DNA of 9,223 nt from UBA1372 sp964496075. GTDB lineage: Bacteria; Patescibacteriota; Microgenomatia; UBA12405. Of this stretch, positions 4,545-9,223 are shown one piece after another (position 1 is the stretch's first letter; each line of letters starts with the position of its first letter). The notes beneath the pieces were generated by a model. It was given only the letters and a program-made list of their open reading frames with translations. It was not told the DNA's origin and made no database searches. The stretch spans positions 1 through 9,223 of the forward strand of contig CAZBXB010000028.1 of NCBI GenBank assembly GCA_964496075.1. The letters run 5' to 3'. Made by a program: the position numbers and the translations under genes.

Positions 4545-6035
4545 GTGTCAGTATTTCATATTAAATATAGGCCCAGTAAAATTGCTGATCTAGATTTGGC
4601 TCAAGTAAGGGATACTTTGAATAAAATTTTTGAAAGTAAAGAGACGCCGCAATCTTTTTTGTTTTGTGGACCTAAAGGATCCGGTAAAACATCAGCGGCC
4701 AGAATAGTAGCCAAAATTGTTAATTGTAAAAAACCGAAAGGTGGAGAGGCTTGTGGCAAGTGTCATAACTGTCAATTAATTGAGGCTGGAGGGATGGGTC
4801 TGGATGTAATGGAGATGGACGCGGCTTCTAATAGAGGAATTGATGATATCAGGGCATTAAAAGAAAAAATATTTTTGTCACCGGTTAATTTGACCAGTAA
4901 GGTGTTTGTGATTGATGAAGTTCATATGTTGACTAAGGAAGCATTCAACGCTTTACTGAAAATATTGGAAGAACCACCACAAAATGTGTATTTTGTGTTG
5001 TGTACCACCAATCCGGAAAAAATTCCGGAAACAGTTTTGTCAAGATTGGTTAGAGTTGATTTTAGAAAAGGAACAATTGGTGAAGTGGTTGGTAGCTTGA
5101 AGAAAGTAATTAAGGGGGAAGAAATAAAACTGGGGAAGAGTGAAGAAGTGATCTTGGAAGAGATAGCCTCTTTGAGTGATGGTAGTTTTAGAAATGCCCA
5201 AAAAATATTGATGGAGCTGGTAATGGATAAGGGAAATAAGATAGATGAAAAAGAATGGCAGAAGTTTAGGGAATTGAAATTTTCATCAGGTGCTTACGGT
5301 GGAGTTATGATGGAAAAGGACTTGAGTCAGGGAAGAGTAAAGGTGATATTGGGACAATTGGAAGAATTGGTTAAAAGTGGAGTAGATATGAGTCTGTATA
5401 GACAAAGATTGATTGAGTATTTTCAAAAAAGACTGGTTAATTTTTATAGTAAACAAGATGAGTCAGACTTGAGTTTAGAAGAGTTGAGTAGTTTTTTGAA
5501 GTTATTGATCCAGGCTGGCAGGGAGGAGAAGGAGGCTGTCTTAGCTCAGTTGCCATTGCAGTTGGCAGTAGTTGATTTTGGCCAGGAATACGGTGATGGT
5601 GATGGCGGAAAAAGTAAAAAAATTGAAGAAAAAAAGATAAAAATCGATAAGGTTAAAATAAAAAAAGTTGAAACGATGGATAAGTCGATGAATTATGGTA
5701 TAAGCGTTGAGGATGTTAAGAAAAATTGGAAGCAATTACTGGTGACAGTCAGACCTTACAATCATAGTGTGGAAGCATTTTTAAGATCAGCTCAACCTGT
5801 ACGAGTAGAGGGAAATAAATTGATAGCTGAAGTCTTTTATAAATTTCATAAAGAAAGACTTGAAGATGATAGAAATAGGTTGATTGTAGAAAAAAGCCTT
5901 CAAGAACTGTTTTCTGTGCCAATATTATTTGAATGTGAATTGGCTTCAAAAATAGTAAGGCCGATGGATGTTGATGATGGTCATAAAAACGAAGAAGAAA
6001 TGTATGATGTGGCCAAGGAAATATTTGGAAGTTAA
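4545..6035 (+). CDS. dnaX: DNA polymerase III subunit gamma/tau
   Basis: This is the clamp-loader ATPase that places the sliding clamp on DNA. I chose the GTG at 4545 (496 aa, MSVFHIKYRP...) because the family starts just before the 'YRP' motif; a TTG at 4530 would add five residues. In this numbering the visible motifs are Walker A GPKGSGKT (42-49), the zinc module C61, C70, C73 and C76, Walker B with DEVH (124-127), sensor 1 around 'CTTNPEKIP', the SR of the arginine-finger motif (here SRLVRVDF where many have SRCQRF), and sensor 2 in 'SDGSFRNAQKIL'. Domain III ends near 'QLPLQLAVVDF', followed by a Lys-rich linker (about 350-385) and a C-terminal domain. A-rich heptamers in the linker could allow a short gamma form by -1 frameshifting. 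ybaB and recR follow, as in many bacteria. Confidence 0.95.
   Translation: MSVFHIKYRPSKIADLDLAQVRDTLNKIFESKETPQSFLFCGPKGSGKTSAARIVAKIVNCKKPKGGEACGKCHNCQLIEAGGMGLDVMEMDAASNRGIDDIRALKEKIFLSPVNLTSKVFVIDEVHMLTKEAFNALLKILEEPPQNVYFVLCTTNPEKIPETVLSRLVRVDFRKGTIGEVVGSLKKVIKGEEIKLGKSEEVILEEIASLSDGSFRNAQKILMELVMDKGNKIDEKEWQKFRELKFSSGAYGGVMMEKDLSQGRVKVILGQLEELVKSGVDMSLYRQRLIEYFQKRLVNFYSKQDESDLSLEELSSFLKLLIQAGREEKEAVLAQLPLQLAVVDFGQEYGDGDGGKSKKIEEKKIKIDKVKIKKVETMDKSMNYGISVEDVKKNWKQLLVTVRPYNHSVEAFLRSAQPVRVEGNKLIAEVFYKFHKERLEDDRNRLIVEKSLQELFSVPILFECELASKIVRPMDVDDGHKNEEEMYDVAKEIFGS
5630..5636 (+). promoter_or_regulatory. Candidate -1 frameshift heptamer A AAA AAG in dnaX
   Basis: The heptamer lies in the phase required for simultaneous slippage (last base of GAA, then AAA, AAG) and is identical to the E. 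coli dnaX slippery site. In the -1 frame four sense codons (Asp-Lys-Asn-Arg) are followed by TAA at 5648-5650, giving a gamma-like product of about 368 aa ending just after domain III. No strong upstream Shine-Dalgarno-like stimulator or stable downstream hairpin was recognised, so activity is uncertain. Confidence 0.42.
5660..5666 (+). promoter_or_regulatory. Second candidate slippery heptamer A AAA AAA in dnaX
   Basis: This A7 run is also in slippery phase (ATA AAA AAA GTT). The -1 frame meets TGA at 5669-5671 after one sense codon (AGT). It could be a second frameshift point or a polymerase-slippage site. A third A7 run at 5616-5622 lies just upstream but is not in the same phase. Lys-rich AT-biased coding sequence makes A-runs common, so chance occurrence is possible. 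Confidence 0.3.
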
Positions 6036-6072
6036 ATGATAAAATAAGAAAGTTAAAAAGTGAAGGATAAAT

Positions 6073-6321
6073 ATGTTTGATAAAGCAAAGATGTTGCAGA
6101 AAGCCTTAAAAATTAAAAAAGTGATAGAAGCTGAGGTGTCGGTAGAGGAAGAAGCAGGCATAAGAGTTGAAATAAGAGGAGATCAGAAAATCAAAAATAT
6201 CGAAATTGATGGAGTAGAACAGAAGAAACTGATTGATGTGATTAATAAAGCCATGAAAAAATCTCAGAAGTTGGTGGCAAGAAAAATGCAGGAGATGGGT
6301 GGCATAGGCGATTTATTTTAA
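6073..6321 (+). CDS. ybaB: YbaB/EbfC family nucleoid-associated protein
   Basis: The protein has 82 residues, shorter than the usual 100-110. It begins with a short helix (FDKAKMLQKALKIKKVIEAE), followed by the beta-sheet core 'VEEEAGIRVEIRGDQKIKNIEIDG', which matches the family pattern 'gG.V.V.vnG...v..v.id', and a C-terminal helix (KLIDVINKAMKKSQKLVARKMQEM) ending in a Gly-containing tail (GGIGDLF). YbaB/EbfC proteins dimerise, bind DNA with low specificity and sit between dnaX and recR in many genomes, as here. The N-terminal helix is truncated relative to the usual form, fitting general gene shortening in this organism. A GAAGGA Shine-Dalgarno (6062-6067) precedes the ATG by five bases. 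The gene begins 37 nt after dnaX and its TAA abuts recR. Confidence 0.85.
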   Translation: MFDKAKMLQKALKIKKVIEAEVSVEEEAGIRVEIRGDQKIKNIEIDGVEQKKLIDVINKAMKKSQKLVARKMQEMGGIGDLF

Positions 6322-6948
6322 ATGAGCAGGCTACCGGATAGTGTTACCAAGGCTATATCTGCCATTGAAAAATTGCCTGGTATTGGGCCAAAAAGTGCAA
6401 CCAGATTGGCGTTTTATTTACTAAATACACCCAATGAGTTTGTGTCTAACTTGGCAAAAAGCCTGATTGATCTTAAGAAGAACACTTTAATATGTAAAGA
6501 CTGTTTTTCGGTGTCTGATAAGGATATTTGCTCGGTGTGTGATGACGCTAAGAGGAAAAAAGAGCTAATTTGTGTGGTGGAAAGATCGATAGATATGATG
6601 AATATTGAGAGAGCCGGCATATTTGATGGCGTTTATCATGTTTTGGGAGGAGTGATCAATCCTTTGGAGCATTGTGGACCAGATGATTTAAAAATTGATG
6701 AATTGATAGTTAGATTGAAATCACTGGTCCAACAAGACAAGAAAGAAATTGAGGTCGTCTTGGCAACTGGCCTAACCATGGAAGGTGAAGCAACAGCATT
6801 GTATATAAAAAGCAGGATAAATAAATCGGAGCTGGAAGATAAAGTGTTAATAAACAGAATAGGTATGGGAATACCGATTGGGTCTGATTTAAGTTATGTA
6901 GATGAGGCAACTTTGAGTCGAGCTATGGAAAGTAAAAGGAAACTTTAG
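6322..6948 (+). CDS. recR: Recombination mediator protein RecR
   Basis: The 208-aa length is close to typical RecR (about 200). It has all the family parts in order: a helix-hairpin-helix at about 15-34 (IEKLPGIGPKSATRLAFYLL); a four-cysteine zinc finger with C58, C61, C70 and C73; a Toprim domain starting at 'LICVVERSIDMMNIERAG' and containing 'YHVLGGVINPLEHCGPDDL'; 'LTMEGEATALYI', matching the usual 'pT.EGEaTa.Yi'; and the C-terminal 'GMGIPIGSDLSYVDEATLSRAMESKR' region that binds RecO and DNA partners. RecR acts with RecO (and RecF) to load RecA at single-strand gaps. Its start follows the ybaB stop with no gap and has no good Shine-Dalgarno of its own, so it is probably translated by coupling. 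Its TAG overlaps the stop of the convergent minus-strand gene. Confidence 0.96.
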   Translation: MSRLPDSVTKAISAIEKLPGIGPKSATRLAFYLLNTPNEFVSNLAKSLIDLKKNTLICKDCFSVSDKDICSVCDDAKRKKELICVVERSIDMMNIERAGIFDGVYHVLGGVINPLEHCGPDDLKIDELIVRLKSLVQQDKKEIEVVLATGLTMEGEATALYIKSRINKSELEDKVLINRIGMGIPIGSDLSYVDEATLSRAMESKRKL

Positions 6949-7370
6949 AGTTGGAGGATTGTTTGTTTGTTCGTTATATCAAAAATTACTTGTTGGCATA
7001 TATTAAACGTAGGTAGACCAAGAATTTGATAAGCCGTGTGGTTATTACAAAAACAAGCAGAAATATCATGTCCTTGGGTGCCATTAAATGCCATTCTTAT
7101 TTTGGTTTGATAAACTGTGATGATTTTATTTCCAACACCTTTAATCTTTATTGGTTTTAAGATGTTTTGTTTTATGCCGAGAACTTGTGCAATTTCCATA
7201 TCGAAAATATTAAAGTCACTGGCAGAATCCATTATGGCCGAAATGGAAAATGGTATGAATTTGTGTTTGTATGACAGAAAAACATCCACGAGAGGTTTTT
7301 GATATTCCCTAATTGTATTTACACGAATTTTTGGTATTTTTAGAAAAGGAAAGATTAGCCGTTTAGTCAT
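6945..7370 (-). CDS. Retropepsin-like aspartyl protease homologue with DSA active-site variant
   Basis: I start at the ATG complementary to 7368-7370 (141 aa), not the TTG one codon earlier, because it forms a TGATG overlap with the upstream stop. Seen features are a strand pair (KPLVDVFLSYKHKFIPFSISAIMDS), the active-site region 'AIMDSASDFNIFDMEIAQVLGI' at about 45-66, a later 'KIKGVGNKIITVYQTKIRM' segment resembling the flap strands, and 'YQILGLPTFNICQQVIFD', which matches the 'iLGr.gFF..f.v.fd' end of bacterial retropepsin-like proteins. These work as homodimers, each supplying one D-[ST]-G triplet. Here the triplet is D48-S49-A50, with Ala for the near-invariant Gly. Substrate unknown. 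It is the second gene of a minus-strand pair and its stop overlaps that of recR. The family call is fairly confident; activity is uncertain. Confidence 0.72.
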   Translation of the reverse strand: MTKRLIFPFLKIPKIRVNTIREYQKPLVDVFLSYKHKFIPFSISAIMDSASDFNIFDMEIAQVLGIKQNILKPIKIKGVGNKIITVYQTKIRMAFNGTQGHDISACFCNNHTAYQILGLPTFNICQQVIFDITNKQTILQL

Positions 7371-7570
7371 CAAAGTGAATAAGAATATTTATCGGAAGGT
7401 ACTTTAGTAATAGAGATTTGCCGTGTATCTTCTTTTTGAAGTTTTGCGATAAGTGTTTTTATATTGGTAGAGCTGGCGACAACGTACTGATCTTGCTTTC
7501 TGAAAGCAACCCATTTGTTTGCATAACCGATAAATCGGAGTTTATTATTTGTCATACGGTAGTTTACCAT
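7370..7570 (-). CDS. Small DUF5678-like protein
   Basis: The protein has 66 residues from the ATG at 7570 (or 61 from an internal ATG at 7555). Around the middle it shows 'NKWVAFRKQDQYVVASSTNIKTLIAKL' and, near the end, 'ITKVPSDKYSY'. A WVA-strand, a V-V-A-S strand, a helix and a final V-P motif are what I associate with DUF5678, a family of unknown function. No signal peptide, membrane segment or catalytic motif is visible. Its TGA overlaps the ATG of the aspartyl-protease-like gene by one base, so the two proteins are made together and may work together; I recall similar pairings elsewhere but could not check. There is no Shine-Dalgarno. A TATCAT hexamer lies six bases before the ATG, consistent with a leaderless transcript. 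Confidence 0.6.
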   Translation of the reverse strand: MVNYRMTNNKLRFIGYANKWVAFRKQDQYVVASSTNIKTLIAKLQKEDTRQISITKVPSDKYSYSL

Positions 7571-7576
7571 TGCTTT

Positions 7577-7582
7577 ATGATA
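7577..7582 (-). promoter_or_regulatory. Possible -10 element of the minus-strand DUF5678/protease pair
   Basis: Read on the minus strand this is TATCAT (five of six to the -10 consensus), ending six bases before the ATG at 7570. A weak TTTATT lies 17 nt upstream as a possible -35. Only 37 bp separate the two divergent start codons here, so both promoters must overlap in this interval. Confidence 0.27.
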
Positions 7583-7596
7583 TTTGATAAATTATG

Positions 7597-7602
7597 TAGA
7601 AT
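7597..7602 (+). promoter_or_regulatory. Possible -10 element of the coiled-coil gene
   Basis: TAGAAT (five of six to the -10 consensus) ends five bases before the ATG at 7608. The gene has no Shine-Dalgarno, so transcription may start at or next to the start codon. No convincing -35 was found. Confidence 0.3.
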
Positions 7603-7607
7603 AAATA

Positions 7608-8063
7608 ATGGCATTAACAATACCAAAACAAGTACTGCAAGGATTGAAAAGTATTGCTGATGAGACCGTAGAGCAGGGGAGTGAAGAGATAAAAAAAGTT
7701 GTTGGCTTATCAAGTTATAAAAAGATAGATTTGATGCCTGATGTGGCTGATTTAAGTGATGAGCAAAAACAAGTGTTGGAGAGTCAAGACAAAGAGAAAA
7801 CGAGTCAACAAACAGACCAAATCAGACAAGAAATGGGTAGAGATCTAGGGGGGGAGATGAAAGTGATTAGGGATCAAAAGCAGGAAGAAGAAGATAGAAA
7901 AGAACAAGAATTCTTGGAGAAAATTAAGGCACAAAGACAAGTGGAGCAAGAAGAAAGAAATAGCTTGGCGATGGCCAATCAAGGTAGTGCCTTTGCTAGG
8001 GGTAAAAAACCATCTGCTTCCGAAATGACAGCTACCGGAGAGTTTAGTAAAAAGAAAGATTAG
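7608..8063 (+). CDS. Charged coiled-coil protein of unknown function (DUF5660-like)
   Basis: The protein has 151 residues, very rich in Glu, Lys, Gln and Asp. Residues about 1-35 (MALTIPKQVLQGLKSIADE...) look like an amphipathic helix. Residues about 46-120 are a long polar helical stretch with heptad-like Glu/Lys/Gln patterning, probably a coiled coil. The tail 'SAFARGKKPSASEMTATGEFSKKKD' is Gly/Ser/Lys-rich and disordered-looking. No signal peptide, membrane helix or enzyme motif is seen, so it is likely cytoplasmic. The layout (N-terminal helix, charged coiled coil, GKKPS..E tail) reminds me of DUF5660, a family I associate with Microgenomates, but that is memory, not a search. It is transcribed divergently from the DUF5678-like gene and lies 13 nt upstream of cysS. 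The function is unknown. Confidence 0.6.
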   Translation: MALTIPKQVLQGLKSIADETVEQGSEEIKKVVGLSSYKKIDLMPDVADLSDEQKQVLESQDKEKTSQQTDQIRQEMGRDLGGEMKVIRDQKQEEEDRKEQEFLEKIKAQRQVEQEERNSLAMANQGSAFARGKKPSASEMTATGEFSKKKD

Positions 8064-8064
8064 G

Positions 8065-8070
8065 TATAAT
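8065..8070 (+). promoter_or_regulatory. Consensus -10 element placed for a leaderless cysS transcript
   Basis: A perfect TATAAT lies six bases before the cysS ATG at 8077, so a start seven bases after the hexamer would coincide with the A of ATG. No proper Shine-Dalgarno precedes this ATG. The -35 candidate (TTTAGT, 8043-8048, 16-nt spacer) is weak and sits inside the preceding coding region. Confidence 0.45.
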
Positions 8071-8076
8071 TACTTG

Positions 8077-9223
8077 ATGGTAAAAATAAAACTTTATAAT
8101 ACCGCTTCGAGAAAGAAAGAAGAATTTAAGCCTATTGTGAAGGGGAAAGTGGGAATTTATTCGTGTGGACCGACAGTTTACTGGAATCAACATATTGGTA
8201 ATATGTATGCCTATTTATTTGCTGACGTGTTGGTGAGGGTGTTTAAATATGTAGGATATGAGGTTTTACAGGTAATGAATTTGACCGATGTGGGACATTT
8301 AACTTCGGACGCAAATGAGGGTGAGGATAAAATGGAAGTTGGATCAAGAAGAGAAGGAGTGTCGGTTTGGGATTTGGCAAAAAAATACGAAAAACAGTTT
8401 TTTGAGAGTGAAGAGTTGCTAAACATAATAAGACCAAATGTTGTCTGCCGAGCAACAGATTATATTAAAGAGCAAATAGGATTGGTTCAAAAAATTGAAA
8501 AAAATGGTTTTGCTTATAAAACAAGTGATGGCATTTATTTTGATACCAGTAAATTTCCGGCTTATGCTGATTTTGCCAGGTTAGATTTGTCGAAAATCAG
8601 AGATACCGACAGAAGTGAAATAAGTAAAGAAAAGAGGAATTTAAGTGATTTTGCTTTATGGAAATTTAGCCCAAAAAGTGGACCAAAAAGACAAATGGAA
8701 TGGAACAGTCCTTGGGGTGTTGGTTTTCCCGGTTGGCATATTGAATGTACGGCAATGTCAATAAAACACTTGGGGCAAAATTTCGATATTCACACCGGAG
8801 GTATTGATCATATTCCTGTTCATCATACCAATGAGATCGCTCAGGGGTATGGAGCTTTTGGAAGACAAACTGCTAATTACTGGATTCACAATGCTTGGGT
8901 GGTTGGAAAAGGTGGAATTAAAATGTCTAAATCTTTGGGGAATTTGTTTACAGCCCAAGAATTGGTGAAACTGAATATTGATCCGCTAGTATACCGTTAT
9001 TTATTTTTAACGAGTCACTATAGAAAAGGGTTGGAATTTAGTTTGGAGTCGCTGAAAGCAGTGATTAAACCTTATACTAAGCTTTGTGATTTAGTAGCGA
9101 AGTGGAAAAATGGTGGAGTGATTGATGAAAAATATAGAAAGCGTTTTGTAGACTTAATTTCTGATGATTTGGCAATGCCTGAGACGCTGGCGCTGATATG
9201 GAAGTTGGTAAAAGATAATAATA
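8077..9223 (+). CDS. cysS: Cysteinyl-tRNA synthetase (3' end outside window)
   Basis: The gene is open from ATG 8077 to the window edge (382 codons; the family is usually about 450-500 aa, so the C-terminal tRNA-binding region is mostly missing). It charges tRNA-Cys with cysteine in two ATP-dependent steps in the cytoplasm. Class I features are 'YSCGPTVYWNQHIGNM' with C30 as first zinc ligand and HIGN at 39-42; 'GFPGWHIECTAMS' with C224; 'HTGGIDHIPVHHTNEIAQ' with H249 and E253, which complete the zinc site that selects cysteine; and KMSKS at 282-286. The start is fixed by the 'KLYNTASRKKEEF' N-terminal strand typical of the family. It may have its own leaderless promoter, although the upstream gene ends only 13 nt away and read-through is also possible. 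No anomalies in key residues were seen. Confidence 0.95.
   Translation, partial: MVKIKLYNTASRKKEEFKPIVKGKVGIYSCGPTVYWNQHIGNMYAYLFADVLVRVFKYVGYEVLQVMNLTDVGHLTSDANEGEDKMEVGSRREGVSVWDLAKKYEKQFFESEELLNIIRPNVVCRATDYIKEQIGLVQKIEKNGFAYKTSDGIYFDTSKFPAYADFARLDLSKIRDTDRSEISKEKRNLSDFALWKFSPKSGPKRQMEWNSPWGVGFPGWHIECTAMSIKHLGQNFDIHTGGIDHIPVHHTNEIAQGYGAFGRQTANYWIHNAWVVGKGGIKMSKSLGNLFTAQELVKLNIDPLVYRYLFLTSHYRKGLEFSLESLKAVIKPYTKLCDLVAKWKNGGVIDEKYRKRFVDLISDDLAMPETLALIWKLVKDNN

Noticed and set aside
8211..8455. Overlapping minus-strand open frames inside cysS.
   Set aside because: They lie opposite well-conserved CysRS coding sequence and have no recognisable motifs.
1..9223. Alternative genetic code with TGA as Gly (Gracilibacteria/Absconditabacteria type).
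   Set aside because: TGA ends genes at sensible positions (1918-1920 and minus strand 7372-7370), and no internal TGA interrupts any conserved gene.
1..9223. CRISPR arrays, tRNA genes, transposases or phage genes.
   Set aside because: No regularly spaced direct repeats, no cloverleaf-like segments and no transposase, integrase or structural phage motifs were recognised on either strand.

Overview
The window looks like an AT-rich bacterial chromosome segment from a Candidate Phyla Radiation (Patescibacteria) organism, most likely a Microgenomates-type lineage. I infer this from four things: compact, nearly gapless operons; shortened housekeeping proteins (82-aa YbaB, 123-aa YbeY-like protein); secreted cohesin/dockerin-like proteins of a style I associate with that group; and a small coiled-coil protein resembling the DUF5660 family. 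TGA is used as a stop (positions 1918-1920 and, on the minus strand, 7372-7370), so the standard bacterial code fits. No database search was possible, so the lineage is an inference.

Region 1 (1-3299, plus strand) is one tightly packed operon of five cell-surface genes: the tail of a dockerin-like protein; a membrane-anchored cohesin-like protein with two C-terminal dockerin-like loops (cut by a 10-N assembly gap); a signal-anchored cohesin-like protein; a secreted cohesin-like protein ending in LPQTG plus a membrane helix; and an anchored FN3-like protein with two cysteine-bracketed calcium loops. Together they could form a small calcium-dependent surface assembly built on the cohesin-dockerin principle, although no catalytic partner is visible here.

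Region 2 (3278-4442) carries rpsU (bS21), yqeY and a ybeY-like gene behind a plausible promoter. The YbeY-like protein ends inside its zinc motif, just where an AT-rich tract with seven-base periodicity begins.

Region 3 (4511-6948) is the classical dnaX-ybaB-recR replication/recombination-repair operon. Its dnaX has A7 tracts in the linker, two of them in the phase needed for -1 frameshifting and each followed at once by a -1-frame stop. This is the arrangement that makes the short gamma subunit in E. coli.

Region 4 (6945-7570, minus strand) is a two-gene cassette: a DUF5678-like small protein translationally coupled to a retropepsin-like aspartyl protease whose active-site triad reads DSA instead of DSG. 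It converges on recR with overlapping stop codons. Region 5 (7597-9223, plus strand) has a charged coiled-coil protein and the first 382 codons of cysS, which runs off the window. Several transcription-unit-first genes here have a -10-like hexamer 5-6 nt before the start codon and no Shine-Dalgarno, suggesting leaderless mRNAs. Genes inside operons have Shine-Dalgarno sites or stop/start overlaps. No tRNA, rRNA, CRISPR array or recognisable transposase was seen, and there is no gene-free stretch above 300 bases.
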